Of a DNA stretch of 64,000 nucleotides, positions 52,735-61,465 are shown one piece after another. The position numbers and the translations under genes are program-made. The notes under the pieces were generated by a model, which ran no database searches, had not been told where the DNA came from, and saw only the letters and a program-made list of their open reading frames with translations. Position 1 is the first letter of the stretch; each line of letters starts with the position of its first letter. The stretch is from Acinetobacter rudis (lineage in GTDB: Bacteria > Pseudomonadota > Gammaproteobacteria > Pseudomonadales > Moraxellaceae), in contig NZ_JAVIDR010000020.1 of the NCBI RefSeq assembly GCF_031157835.1, positions 1-64,000 on the forward strand, given 5' to 3'.

Positions 52735-53400
52735 ATGACCCTTTTACTCACCATCTGTCTTCTTCATTTTGCCGCTCAACTTACACCAGGGCCAGATATC
52801 TTACTCATCGTGAGAACTGCAGCAACAGACCACATTTACAATAGTTTGAAAGTAGTCGCTGGGATTAGTGTAGGAATTGCTGCATGGGTGTGTTTGACGC
52901 TATTAGGATTTAGTGTTTTGATCCAGCAATGGCCGTGGCTTCAACAGCTAATGATGCTATGTGGTGGCGCTTTTTTGGCCAAAATGGGGTGTGCCATGGT
53001 GAAAGAGGGCTGGTTGGTATATCAACATAAAAAGAAGGACATTCAATTTGCGACAACTCAATCTAGTCCAATTGAAAATGGTGTAGCCAAGACCTCAGCA
53101 CAGTATTTTCTTTTAGGTTTATATACGAATCTGACCAATCCTAAGACTTTGATTTATTTTAGCAGTGTATTTTCACTTGCACTGAGTTCAACCGCTTCTC
53201 CATATTTAAAATTGCAATTGGCGGCGATTATACCCTTACAAACATTCGCTACATTTAGTGTATTGGCTTGGGTTTTGTCGCGTGAAGCGATTCAAAAGAA
53301 ATATCAAGTAATTGCGCATGGGCTTGATATGATTTCAGGGATATTATTTTTGAGTTTTGCGGTTATATTGTGGATTGATATGTTGCACATGGGCTTCTAA
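52735..53400 (+). CDS. LysE/RhtB-family amino acid exporter
   Basis: The 221-residue product is a six-helix inner membrane protein of the LysE superfamily. The signature LTPGPDILLIVRTAA lies near residues 16-30, with the following helix VVAGISVGIAAWVCLTLLG. The second family element NLTNPKTLIYFSSVFSLAL lies near 136-154. It resembles RhtC/threonine-efflux-type members more than the LeuE-like protein at 17756-18406, but the substrate is not readable. It stands alone. The minus-strand frame for a possible 61-residue protein overlaps its last 57 bases. Confidence 0.86.
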   Translation: MTLLLTICLLHFAAQLTPGPDILLIVRTAATDHIYNSLKVVAGISVGIAAWVCLTLLGFSVLIQQWPWLQQLMMLCGGAFLAKMGCAMVKEGWLVYQHKKKDIQFATTQSSPIENGVAKTSAQYFLLGLYTNLTNPKTLIYFSSVFSLALSSTASPYLKLQLAAIIPLQTFATFSVLAWVLSREAIQKKYQVIAHGLDMISGILFLSFAVILWIDMLHMGF

Positions 53401-53529
53401 GTCAGTTGGTGTATTGGTGGGCTGATATTGGTTTTGTGGAGCGAGTGTAGTCTGTTGATTTTCTGAGTTTGTATATTTTCTTTGACGGTTGGCGCGCTCT
53501 CTAAAGCCACCTTTGCGAATTAAAGTCAT
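53344..53529 (-). CDS. Possible small basic protein, 61 residues
   Basis: This frame encodes a hydrophilic product opening MTLIRKGGFRERANRQRK, very basic at its start and then rich in Asn, Gln and Thr with no hydrophobic segment. A GGA lies about eight bases before the ATG. Its last 57 bases overlap the 3' end of the convergent LysE gene. The ordered basic start looks protein-like, but the Gln/Asn-rich end could be chance. I do not recognise a family. Confidence 0.4.
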   Translation of the reverse strand: MTLIRKGGFRERANRQRKYTNSENQQTTLAPQNQYQPTNTPTDLEAHVQHINPQYNRKTQK

Positions 53530-53849
53530 TGATATGATCCAGTATATGGGTTGTACTGCAAATATTTTAGCAAAGATATTGTTTTTTCCATAAAAATAGA
53601 TGATAGGTTATGAATTAATGCTGTACAGTGCAGGCTGAAAATGGATTGAGAGCTATACTAGTCATAGTTTTTTAGCTATTTGTTAACAGCTAAACTAATT
53701 ATTTGCTAGAGATACATTGTAGGTGTTTAGTAAGTTGTAATGGGTAATTCATACATAATTGGCTACTATCTGTTTGAGACATAGAAAATTATGTTGACTT
53801 ATTTATCAATCATGGATGATTTAAACAGTGAAATAGGAGGATACCTATT
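53530..53849. other. Gene-free region upstream of the zinc-ribbon gene
   Basis: About 320 AT-rich bases. It holds an inverted repeat TTTAGCT (53671-53677) / AGCTAAA (53688-53694). A plus-strand open frame from 53791 overlaps the zinc-ribbon gene in another frame and reads like a shadow. Probably promoter and leader. Confidence 0.5.
53832..53849 (+). promoter_or_regulatory. Hairpin over the ribosome-binding site of the zinc-ribbon gene
   Basis: AATAGG (53832-53837) and CCTATT (53844-53849) pair around AGGATA, ending directly at the ATG (53850). The ribosome-binding site AGGAGG (53835-53840) falls in the left arm and loop, so folding would lower translation. Confidence 0.5.
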
Positions 53850-54095
53850 ATGCTTTACCGCTATCATTATCATTGTGCATGTTGTAATCACATTGTGGGC
53901 AGTGATCAAAAAGAATGTCCCGAGTGTGGTTCTCACCATATTCGAAGCCCAATTAGCCTATGGGTATTCTGTGTGTTTGCATGTCTTATTGTGGTATTAC
54001 TCTTCACCTTAGTGAGCTTGTATGTGCAAGTGACTAGAGATACAAGTGATCTGCCAATATCACAATCAATTTTTGAAGTGATTAAAAAAAATTAA
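53850..54095 (+). CDS. Small zinc-ribbon membrane protein
   Basis: The 81-residue product has two CxxC pairs (C9-A-C-C12 and C23-P-E-C26) forming a zinc ribbon, then one transmembrane helix at about residues 34-58 (PISLWVFCVFACLIVVLLFTLVSLYV) split here by no charge, and a short tail ending in IKKN. It has an AGGAGG site nine bases before the ATG, which decides this frame over the overlapping one. Domain order suggests a cytoplasmic ribbon held at the inner membrane. No named family; unknown role. It converges with metK. Confidence 0.75.
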   Translation: MLYRYHYHCACCNHIVGSDQKECPECGSHHIRSPISLWVFCVFACLIVVLLFTLVSLYVQVTRDTSDLPISQSIFEVIKKN

Positions 54096-54131
54096 TTCAT
54101 CCAATTGATTCAGTATTTAGTTTTACGAAGA

Positions 54132-54166
54132 CAAAAAAAGAAGCTCATTTGAGCTTCTCTTTTTTT
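54132..54166. terminator. Bidirectional terminator between the zinc-ribbon gene and metK
   Basis: 9-bp stem AGAAGCTCA (54139-54147) / TGAGCTTCT (54150-54158), A7 on the left and T7 on the right. Confidence 0.85.
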
Positions 54167-54171
54167 GAAAA

Positions 54172-55338
54172 TTAGATATTTGCAGATGCTTTGAGCGCTT
54201 CGGCTTTGTCTGTTTTTTCCCAAGTAAAAGCATGATCATTGCCTTCACGTCCAAAGTGACCATAGGCTGCAGTTTGCTTATACATTGGCTGGAGAAGGTC
54301 CAGCATACGAGTAATACCATATGGACGGAGATCAAAGTGCTCACGAACCAATTGTACGATTAATTCATCAGAGATTTTCCCTGTATTGAAGGTATTAATC
54401 GAAATAGACGTTGGTTCTGCAACACCAATTGCATAAGAGACTTGAATTTCGCATTTATCTGCGAGGCCTGCTGCAACAATATTTTTAGCAACATAACGAC
54501 CAGCATAGGCTGCAGAACGGTCAACTTTTGATGGATCTTTTCCAGAGAAGGCACCACCACCGTGACGCGCCATACCACCGTAAGTATCAACAATAATTTT
54601 ACGACCAGTTAGACCACAGTCACCCACAGGACCACCAATCACAAATAAACCTGTTGGGTTAATGTGGAATTTGGTTGCACTATGGAACATTTCTGCTGGA
54701 ATAATCGGTTTAATAATTTCTTCGATAATCGCTTCTTTGAGGGCAGCTTGACTGATCTCAGGATCATGTTGTGTTGAAAGCACAACAGCATCAAGACGTA
54801 CAGGCTTACCATTTTCATAAGCAAAAGTAACTTGGCTTTTTGCATCTGGACGTAACCATGCCAATTGGCCGTTACGACGCAATTCGGCTTGTTTTTCCAT
54901 TAAGCGGTGTGCATAAGAGATCGGTGCTGGCATAAGCACATCGGTCTCACGACTCGCATAACCAAACATTAAACCTTGGTCGCCTGCACCTTGGTCTTCA
55001 GGTTTTTGGCGGTCAACACCTTGTGCAATTTCTGGGGATTGTTTACCAATCATGTTAATAACAGCACAGGTAGAACCATCAAAGCCCAAATCTGTATGAT
55101 GATAACCAATACCGTTTACCGTTTGGCGAACGACATGTTCAAAATCAACATTTGCAGTGGTTGAAATCTCACCAGCAAGCACGACTGCACCGGTTTTTAC
55201 TAAGGTTTCACAAGCCACTCGAGCGTATGGGTCTTCTTTTAAGATTGCATCCAAGATAGCGTCACTGATTTGGTCAGCCATTTTATCAGGATGACCTTCG
55301 CTAACAGATTCCGAAGTAAAAACGGCATACTCGCGCAT
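54172..55338 (-). CDS. metK: S-adenosylmethionine synthase
   Basis: MetK makes S-adenosylmethionine from methionine and ATP. The 388-residue product (E. coli 384) has [18 protein letters not shown] near residues 11-28 with catalytic His, [12 protein letters not shown] near 117-128, the second signature [19 protein letters not shown] near 265-283, and [16 protein letters not shown] near the end. It is a single gene between two terminators; the upstream 200 bases show no SAM riboswitch fold that I can recognise. Its methionine substrate could be supplied by the MetNIQ importer at the left end of the window. Confidence 0.97.
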   Translation of the reverse strand: MREYAVFTSESVSEGHPDKMADQISDAILDAILKEDPYARVACETLVKTGAVVLAGEISTTANVDFEHVVRQTVNGIGYHHTDLGFDGSTCAVINMIGKQSPEIAQGVDRQKPEDQGAGDQGLMFGYASRETDVLMPAPISYAHRLMEKQAELRRNGQLAWLRPDAKSQVTFAYENGKPVRLDAVVLSTQHDPEISQAALKEAIIEEIIKPIIPAEMFHSATKFHINPTGLFVIGGPVGDCGLTGRKIIVDTYGGMARHGGGAFSGKDPSKVDRSAAYAGRYVAKNIVAAGLADKCEIQVSYAIGVAEPTSISINTFNTGKISDELIVQLVREHFDLRPYGITRMLDLLQPMYKQTAAYGHFGREGNDHAFTWEKTDKAEALKASANI

Positions 55339-55510
55339 GAAAGTCCTATTACAGTTTACTTATAAAGACGCAATATGTTACATCGAGAACAAGATTAGGA
55401 CTAGCTCAACCTTAATAAAATACATGAATTAATTTCAATTGTATGTTTTTATTGCAGTTATATGGGTTAAAAATAATACAGATCGGTGTTTATATTTTTT
55501 TCTATAATAA

Positions 55511-55544
55511 AAAAATGGCATTGTATCCATGCAATGCCATTTTT
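55511..55544 (-). terminator. Intrinsic terminator after the 79-residue protein gene
   Basis: 13-bp perfect stem AAAAATGGCATTG (55511-55523) / CAATGCCATTTTT (55532-55544) with an 8-base loop; on the minus strand it runs into TTATTATAG. Confidence 0.85.
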
Positions 55545-55547
55545 CAC

Positions 55548-55787
55548 TTAATTAACTTTCGTCGTAGAATTCGCTTCGATCAAGGCATCTAATTCTTTGC
55601 GGGTATAGCCGCGTGACATTAATACCTTGGTTTTTCCTTGACGGATCTCAGGATCATGTTCCTGTAATAATGAAGCAATAAGTTGTTCATTCGACGTACA
55701 TGCACAGTCATTCTCAACACAAGCGACTTGATTACGTAGCTCGTTTTTATGTTGATTAGATCGCAACAAATTTTGCCAAAAACTCAT
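55548..55787 (-). CDS. Small conserved protein with CVENDCAC motif, function unknown
   Basis: The 79-residue product is soluble, with a cysteine cluster (C-V-E-N-D-C-A-C) near residues 23-30 and a charged C-terminal part (PEIRQGKTKVLMSRGYTRKELDAL, in parts near 46-69) predicted helical. A GAAGG site five bases before the ATG and a strong terminator directly after the stop support a real gene. The three close cysteines could bind a metal. I recognise no named family. It stands alone between metK and trmA. Confidence 0.75.
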   Translation of the reverse strand: MSFWQNLLRSNQHKNELRNQVACVENDCACTSNEQLIASLLQEHDPEIRQGKTKVLMSRGYTRKELDALIEANSTTKVN

Positions 55788-55972
55788 AGAGCCTTCTTTA
55801 TAAACCTAAGATAGTACGGACTATATCCAATATAAAATAAATTACAAGCATCTACGAGGGGGGAAAGCGGGTGTTGAAATCAGCTTTTTTCGATTATAAA
55901 TTCAATTTTAAACGATATTATGCAACAAAAGTGATAAGCAATTTTTATAAAAATATAGTTTTCAATAAGTTA

Positions 55973-55998
55973 ATCAGACCACTCAAAAGTGATCTGAT
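55973..55998 (-). terminator. Imperfect hairpin after trmA
   Basis: ATCAGACCACT (55973-55983) and AGTGATCTGAT (55988-55998) pair with one mismatch around a 4-base loop; the T-run on the minus strand is poor. Confidence 0.4.
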
Positions 55999-56017
55999 AT
56001 TACTATTTCATAGTTAC

Positions 56018-57106
56018 TTACAATTTTTCTAAAAGTACTCCACATTCTACATGATGTGTAAAAGGGAATTGGTCGAATAATGCAAATCTCTTGATTGCAT
56101 GAGTTTGTGTTAACTGAGTTAAGTTATCATGTAAGGTATCAGGATTGCATGAGATATAAATAATGCGGTTAAAGTTTTGCATTAAGCCTAGCGTCTGCTT
56201 GTCAATTCCTGCACGTGGTGGATCAACAAAGATGGTATCAAAATCATAGGATTGAATGTCAATATCTGCTTCTTGTAAGCGTCTAAATTCACGTTCAGCA
56301 CCATAGGCTTGAGTAAACTCCTCAGCGGAAAGACGGGCAATTTTAATATTGTCTATTTGATTTTGTTGGATATTCCATTGTGCCGCATATACAGAAGATT
56401 TAGCCAATTCAGTAGCGAGTACCTGACGAAAATGCTTAGACAAAGGTAGGGTGAAATTACCATTACCACAATATAATTCAAGTAGATCTTGCTCAGACTG
56501 TCCAGCAACTTGGCAAGCCCAGGCCAGCATTTTTTCACACACTTTCGCATTGGGTTGAGTAAAGCTGTTTTCGTATTGTTTGTAGGTATAGCTTTGCTTT
56601 TCAACCTCTAAGCTTTCTAAAATATATTCATCACTGAATACAAACTTTTGTTTGCGACTACGACCAATAAGTTTAATGTTAAAATCGATAGCCAGTTGTT
56701 TAGCTGCTGCCTCCCAATCTGCATCAAGTTGACGATGGTAAATAATAGTTACCAGCATTTCACCCTTAAGGCTACAAAGAAAGTGGACTTCAAATAAGCG
56801 TTTGCTGAGTAGTGGATTGGCTTTTAAAGCTGATAATAGTTTAGGCATCAACTGGTTAATGGCTTGATCCGCTATTGGAAATTCGTCAATACGAATGACG
56901 GTTTTATGTTGATTTTCGCCAGATCGATCAAACATGGCATAAAACATGTCATCCTCAGTATGCCATACTCGAAACTCTGCACGCATTCGGAAGTTGTTCG
57001 CAGCAGAGTCGAATACTTCGAGTTCAGGTGTTGAGAACGTAGCAAATTGTGTTTGGATACGTTCAACTTTGGCATTTAACTGTTGCTGATAAGCGGGAGT
57101 GGTCAT
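56018..57106 (-). CDS. trmA: tRNA (uracil-5-)-methyltransferase
   Basis: TrmA makes ribothymidine at position 54 of tRNA using S-adenosylmethionine. The 362-residue product (E. coli 366) has the family features [19 protein letters not shown] near 211-229 for cofactor binding, [12 protein letters not shown] near 293-304, and the catalytic cysteine in [15 protein letters not shown] near 318-332, with the general-base Glu in the C-terminal [10 protein letters not shown] chose ATG 57106; a TTG at 57121 would add five residues. Stand-alone gene, upstream neighbour is a LysR regulator on the same strand 78 bases away. Confidence 0.95.
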   Translation of the reverse strand: MTTPAYQQQLNAKVERIQTQFATFSTPELEVFDSAANNFRMRAEFRVWHTEDDMFYAMFDRSGENQHKTVIRIDEFPIADQAINQLMPKLLSALKANPLLSKRLFEVHFLCSLKGEMLVTIIYHRQLDADWEAAAKQLAIDFNIKLIGRSRKQKFVFSDEYILESLEVEKQSYTYKQYENSFTQPNAKVCEKMLAWACQVAGQSEQDLLELYCGNGNFTLPLSKHFRQVLATELAKSSVYAAQWNIQQNQIDNIKIARLSAEEFTQAYGAEREFRRLQEADIDIQSYDFDTIFVDPPRAGIDKQTLGLMQNFNRIIYISCNPDTLHDNLTQLTQTHAIKRFALFDQFPFTHHVECGVLLEKL

Positions 57107-57184
57107 AAATCTCGTATTCAATTAGGCTAGAGCGAAAAATTGCCGAGAATCTTAACAAACTTTTTTGTTTTGTGCTTGTGTGAT

Positions 57185-58105
57185 CTATGTAGTGTGGCGT
57201 GATTCGATATTTTGACCGAGACGTTCTACTAGATAATCAATAAAAACTCGAACGGCTGGCAGTACGCCTCGTCTAGACGGATAGACTGCATGGAAAACGC
57301 CATGAGGTGCTTTCCAATCCGGGAGCACTCGAACAATCTGTCCACTTTTCACATAGTTGCACGCAATCGTATCTGGCAGTAGGGCTATACCACAGTCTTT
57401 ACTAACCAACTGCGCTAGCATATTGAGGTCAGATCCCATAATCATCGGATTAATTTTGATTTTTACTTGCTGTTGCTGGTTATTGTACAGTACCAAGCTT
57501 TGGTCAACGTGGTCTGCAACCATACTCAGCAGTCTATGTTGGCTGAGGTCATCAGGGTGCTTAGGAGTGTCATATTGATTTAAATAGGCTTGACTGGCAA
57601 ACAAGTGTTGTTCAATTTTTTGAAATTGTCGAATAACTAAGCTCGGATCTTCATCTAAATTTGAACGTACTCTTAAAGCAACATCAATTCCTTCGTGTAT
57701 AACATCAAAGCGATGATTACTAACAAAAAGTTGAACTTTGATTTCAGGGTAACGTTTTAAAAACTCAGGTAAAATTTGTGTGATTTCATTTTGGGCAATA
57801 GTGACAGGCAAACTGACTTTAATTAAGCCACGTGGTTGTACACTTAAGTGATCAACTAAATCATGGGCTGCTTGAGCGGCATTTATCATCACTTGAGCAT
57901 GTTGATAAATTGTCATACCTACATCGGTCACTGCGAAATGTCGAGAACTACGCTGAATTAGACGTACACCTAAGTTTTCTTCCAGTTGGCTGACTCGGCG
58001 ACTAAGTTTGGACTTGGGGATATCTGTAACGCGTTCAGCTGCGCTAAAACCACCATGCTCTACAACCATTGCAAAGCAATAAAAATCATCCAAATCAGGC
58101 AGCAT
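57185..58105 (-). CDS. LysR-family transcriptional regulator
   Basis: The 306-residue product has the LysR winged helix at residues 1-60 (DDFYCFAMVVEHGGFSAAERV, IPKSKLSRRVSQLEENLGVRL) and a periplasmic-binding-like effector domain. It is of the group with F-A-x-V-x-E-H-G-G-F-S, close to regulators of the Pseudomonas/Acinetobacter type that act on adjacent oxidoreductase or transporter genes. No divergent partner is immediately adjacent: upstream is a 320-base gap and then a small zinc-site protein gene. Target and ligand unknown. Confidence 0.88.
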   Translation of the reverse strand: MLPDLDDFYCFAMVVEHGGFSAAERVTDIPKSKLSRRVSQLEENLGVRLIQRSSRHFAVTDVGMTIYQHAQVMINAAQAAHDLVDHLSVQPRGLIKVSLPVTIAQNEITQILPEFLKRYPEIKVQLFVSNHRFDVIHEGIDVALRVRSNLDEDPSLVIRQFQKIEQHLFASQAYLNQYDTPKHPDDLSQHRLLSMVADHVDQSLVLYNNQQQQVKIKINPMIMGSDLNMLAQLVSKDCGIALLPDTIACNYVKSGQIVRVLPDWKAPHGVFHAVYPSRRGVLPAVRVFIDYLVERLGQNIESRHTT

Positions 58106-58426
58106 AGTTAATTCATCATTTCGTTATGTATAATGCTTTTTTTAAATAAATTGAGGCTTATTGTCAAATAAGTAATTGATTGAATCTTGTAATGAAAATT
58201 AGTAAAGATAAGGGATAACCCAATTTAGCTACATCAATAAGAATGCATATGTATTAGGGTGCATGGTCAAAAAAAATCATTTCAATAAGAAATGATCAGG
58301 CGAGAGCTGAGCTTAATCTAGAGCCACAGCAGTGTGAAAGTTAATTGGTCGGGAGAAAAGCAAGGGTAATGAGTTTTTAATTTAGATAAACTCTATTAAA
58401 ATAAACTTTATTTTGTACTTTAAATT
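58106..58426. other. Divergent spacer with an 8-bp dyad
   Basis: 321 bases between the LysR gene and the 113-residue gene without a credible frame. A perfect dyad ATCATTTC (58276-58283) / GAAATGAT (58289-58296) with a 5-base centre is a candidate operator for the adjacent LysR protein. Confidence 0.45.
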
Positions 58427-58768
58427 ATGTCATTTCAATTGTTAAAACTTGATTCTGCACAAAACAACTTACATTGTCCTTATTGCCAATCCACAGTAAT
58501 TGACACAACGGCAGAACAATATATACAGCCTTGTGCACATACTTTGTTTGTAGCGATGGATTTAAGTTTTGAATACGTGAGTGATGTTTTTGAGACTTCA
58601 CTTCAAAGAACTGTAGATGATATTCATGCTCATGATGATCAGTTGAATATTTTTCAAGAGATCAGCCAGTCAAACTACCCACAATTTGTAATCTATCAGA
58701 TGGATTTAGGTATACATGATTTGTCTCGCTATATTGGTTTTACACCTCAAGCGATTATTGAGCATTGA
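58427..58768 (+). CDS. Small protein with putative zinc site, function unknown
   Basis: The 113-residue product is soluble and acidic. Near its start are C17-P-Y-C20 and C36-A-H38, which together could bind a zinc ion. The remainder (FEYVSDVFETSLQRTVDDIHAH and so on) is not in any family I recognise. There is no signal peptide. It is divergent from the LysR regulator across 320 bases and converges with gcdR 35 bases downstream. Reading-frame length, composition and the ordered cysteines support a real gene. Confidence 0.72.
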   Translation: MSFQLLKLDSAQNNLHCPYCQSTVIDTTAEQYIQPCAHTLFVAMDLSFEYVSDVFETSLQRTVDDIHAHDDQLNIFQEISQSNYPQFVIYQMDLGIHDLSRYIGFTPQAIIEH

Positions 58769-58802
58769 TACTGTAGTGGTCGTGACTATTTTCAATATAT
58801 CT

Positions 58803-59732
58803 TTACTGAGATTGTTGTAGTAACCAAGCTGAAAATTTATCAATTAATGGGCTTGGCTGTTGTTCTGAGTAGACAAAATAGTACGCGCGAGCACCTAATA
58901 GTTTCTGGGTGGAGGCGATGATTAAATCTCCAGCAGAAAGCTCACTTTGTAGAAGATTTTCTGGAATCAGTGCTAAGCCAAGATGATGTGTTGCTGCAAC
59001 AGCTAACATTGAAAATAGTTCATGACGTTGCCCCTCTAGTGCTCCAGGGTGATGGAAACCAGCTAAATTAAACCATTCTTGCCAAATATGGGGGCGAGTG
59101 GTTTGCTGTAATAAAGGGAGCTTAGCCATTTGCTCTGCGCTTAATTGAAGTTGGCCAGATGGCAAGCTTGACTGTATTTCGGGTAAGTATTTACGAATTA
59201 ATTGTGGTGAACAAACAGCAACTAAATCTTCTGGCATAAGCAATTGTGATTTGATCCCTGGCCAATGTTGGATTTGTTGGGCTGTACCTGTATAAATGGC
59301 TGCATCAAGTAAATTTTCACTAAATAAAAATGGCTTTGTACTGGTTGTTAAATGAATAGTAATTTCTGGGTGTAAGTTATTGAATTGGTGTAATCGTGGT
59401 AATAACCACCGTGTAGCAAAAGTAGGGACAACACCTAGTCTTAGTGTTCCACCTAAACCTTTATGCGTCATCAGGTCTTGGGTGCTTTGTTCTAAGCCTG
59501 AAAGTAAGGTTTTTATATTATTATAATAGTGTTCGCCTGCCGCAGTGAGCTCAACGCCATAACGTGAACGCTGAAATAAGTCTAAGCCAAGCTGTTGTTC
59601 AAGTTGTTTGATTTGGCGTGATACAGCACTTTGAGTAAGAAAAAGTTCCTGCGCAGCATGCGTATAGCTCAGGTGTTTGGCAGCAGATTCAAAACAGAGT
59701 AAAGCTTGTAATGAGGGAATCATTCTACGCAT
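58803..59732 (-). CDS. gcdR: LysR-family regulator of glutaryl-CoA genes (GcdR-like)
   Basis: The 309-residue product is a GcvA-type LysR protein: winged helix at 1-65 (LQALLCFESAAKHLSYTHAAQELF, LTQSAVSRQIKQLEQQLGLDLFQRS) and a C-terminal ligand domain. It is divergent from gcdH across 172 bases, the same gcdR-gcdH-CoA-transferase order found in Pseudomonas putida, where GcdR activates glutarate use. The symbol rests on this context and similarity. Ligand expected: glutarate or a derivative, inferred. Confidence 0.78.
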   Translation of the reverse strand: MRRMIPSLQALLCFESAAKHLSYTHAAQELFLTQSAVSRQIKQLEQQLGLDLFQRSRYGVELTAAGEHYYNNIKTLLSGLEQSTQDLMTHKGLGGTLRLGVVPTFATRWLLPRLHQFNNLHPEITIHLTTSTKPFLFSENLLDAAIYTGTAQQIQHWPGIKSQLLMPEDLVAVCSPQLIRKYLPEIQSSLPSGQLQLSAEQMAKLPLLQQTTRPHIWQEWFNLAGFHHPGALEGQRHELFSMLAVAATHHLGLALIPENLLQSELSAGDLIIASTQKLLGARAYYFVYSEQQPSPLIDKFSAWLLQQSQ

Positions 59733-59904
59733 TGCAAGGGGTCTCCATGTTCCTTGGTAAAACTATATTAATGGGTGAAGTGGCTCAGTTATGCGTAAAA
59801 CGCATAGCTGGATGTTATTTAATTGTTTGCTTCAGCCCTAAAAGCATCCTAGCATGAGTTTATTAAAACTGCTTATTACTCAATGCATAGGAAGCAATAA
59901 ATCA

Positions 59905-61098
59905 ATGACTACTCATTTTAATTGGCAAGACCCTTTACTCCTTGAGCAACAGTTGACTGAAGAAGAACGCATGATTAGAGATACAGCTCATGCATATAGT
60001 CAGAAACATTTACAAACGCGTGTACTCGAACAATTCCGTCATGAACAAACAGATATTGCGATCTTTCGTGAAATGGGTGAATTAGGGTTACTTGGCCCTA
60101 CGATTGCTGAACAGTATGGTGGTGCAGGATTAAATTATGTGAGTTATGGACTCATTGCTCGAGAAATTGAGCGTGTGGATTCTGGGTATCGTTCGATGGC
60201 AAGTGTGCAAAGCTCTTTGGTAATGGTCCCAATCGAGAGTTTTGGTACTCAAGCGCAAAAACAAAAATATTTGCCTAAGTTGGCAACAGGCGAATACATT
60301 GGTTGCTTTGGTCTAACTGAACCAGATCATGGTTCTGACCCAGGTAGTATGATCAGTCGTGCTAAAAAAGTTGCGGGTGGTTATCGTCTGACGGGTAGCA
60401 AAATGTGGATTACAAATAGTCCAATTGCAGATGTATTTGTAGTATGGGCAAAAGAGGTTTCTGAGCAAGGGGGAGTTGGGCCAATTCGTGGTTTTATTCT
60501 AGAAAAAGGCTGGGAGGGGCTGAGTGCTCCTGCAATCCATGGCAAAGTTGGCCTACGTGCATCTATAACAGGGGAAATTGTTATGGATAATGTCTTTGTC
60601 CCAGAAGAAAATGCATTCCCCGAAATTAGAGGATTAAAGGGGCCTTTTACGTGTTTAAACAGTGCACGTTATGGGATTGCGTGGGGGGCAATGGGAGCAG
60701 CAGAGTTTTGTTGGCATACAGCCCGTCAATACACCTTAGATCGTAAACAATTTGCACGACCACTTGCAGCAAATCAGTTGATCCAAAAGAAACTTGCAGA
60801 TATGCAAACTGAGATTGCTTTAGGACTTCAAGCCGCACTACAGTTTGGCCGTATGAAAGATATGGGGGTAGCCTCTGTTGAGGGAACTTCATTGATTAAA
60901 CGTAATAATTGCGGTAAAGCATTGGATATTGCACGTTTAGCTCGTGATATGTTGGGTGGTAATGGGATTAGTGATGAGTTCGGTGTTGCTCGTCATTTGG
61001 TAAATTTGGAAGTCGTGAACACCTATGAAGGTACACATGATGTACATGCCTTAATATTAGGTCGTGCTCAAACCGGCATCGCCGCATTCTGTAATTAA
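59905..61098 (+). CDS. gcdH: Glutaryl-CoA dehydrogenase
   Basis: GcdH oxidises and decarboxylates glutaryl-CoA to crotonyl-CoA with FAD, in lysine, tryptophan and glutarate breakdown. The 397-residue product has the acyl-CoA dehydrogenase features [18 protein letters not shown] near 127-144, [21 protein letters not shown] near 158-178 in parts, [17 protein letters not shown] near 250-266 and the catalytic Glu in [22 protein letters not shown] near 369-390. The ATG at 59905 follows AGGAAG; a longer reading from 59854 adds 17 non-family residues. Divergent from gcdR and upstream of the CoA-transferase gene. Confidence 0.95.
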   Translation: MTTHFNWQDPLLLEQQLTEEERMIRDTAHAYSQKHLQTRVLEQFRHEQTDIAIFREMGELGLLGPTIAEQYGGAGLNYVSYGLIAREIERVDSGYRSMASVQSSLVMVPIESFGTQAQKQKYLPKLATGEYIGCFGLTEPDHGSDPGSMISRAKKVAGGYRLTGSKMWITNSPIADVFVVWAKEVSEQGGVGPIRGFILEKGWEGLSAPAIHGKVGLRASITGEIVMDNVFVPEENAFPEIRGLKGPFTCLNSARYGIAWGAMGAAEFCWHTARQYTLDRKQFARPLAANQLIQKKLADMQTEIALGLQAALQFGRMKDMGVASVEGTSLIKRNNCGKALDIARLARDMLGGNGISDEFGVARHLVNLEVVNTYEGTHDVHALILGRAQTGIAAFCN

Positions 61099-61465
61099 TT
61101 TAATTGTCATTTAGTCATTGTAGGTGTTCATTCGTGAACACCTTGTGGGCACTTGTGTTTGAAAAATGGGAAAGCTTAATGATTCATTATTGGAATGTTT
61201 AAGTTTTACATCAATGGTTTGTTTTAAATCGGCAAGGAAATAGAAAAATAATAGGCTGAATATATTGATGTATTGCTAATTTCACGATGTCTCATTTAGG
61301 AAAATGAGGTGAATGTATAAATGAGCAGAGACATTCAAAATAATAGTGCAAGCATATTAACTGGTCTGTTTATTAGAGACCGCCAGTATGATCCACAGCA
61401 ATAATAAACTTGGGGAGTTGAAGTTTATTTTCATCATAACAGTATAAAGAATATAGGAAATATAA
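61099..61465. other. 367-base gap between gcdH and the CoA-transferase gene
   Basis: The gap has no terminator-like hairpin that I can see. It contains a 27-codon open frame (61321-61404, plus) preceded by GAGGTG about ten bases upstream. The gap is longer than expected for an operon and could carry a promoter or a remnant. Confidence 0.45.

Noticed and set aside
53791..54012. 73-codon plus-strand frame overlapping the zinc-ribbon gene
   Set aside because: It lacks a ribosome-binding site, and the overlapping frame from 53850 has both an AGGAGG site and a CxxC-CxxC pattern.
55339..55547. SAM riboswitch upstream of metK
   Set aside because: The leader is short and AT-rich and I see no four-way junction or S-box-like conserved core; the only strong hairpin there belongs to the neighbouring gene's terminator. 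The region before metQ was also viewed without success.
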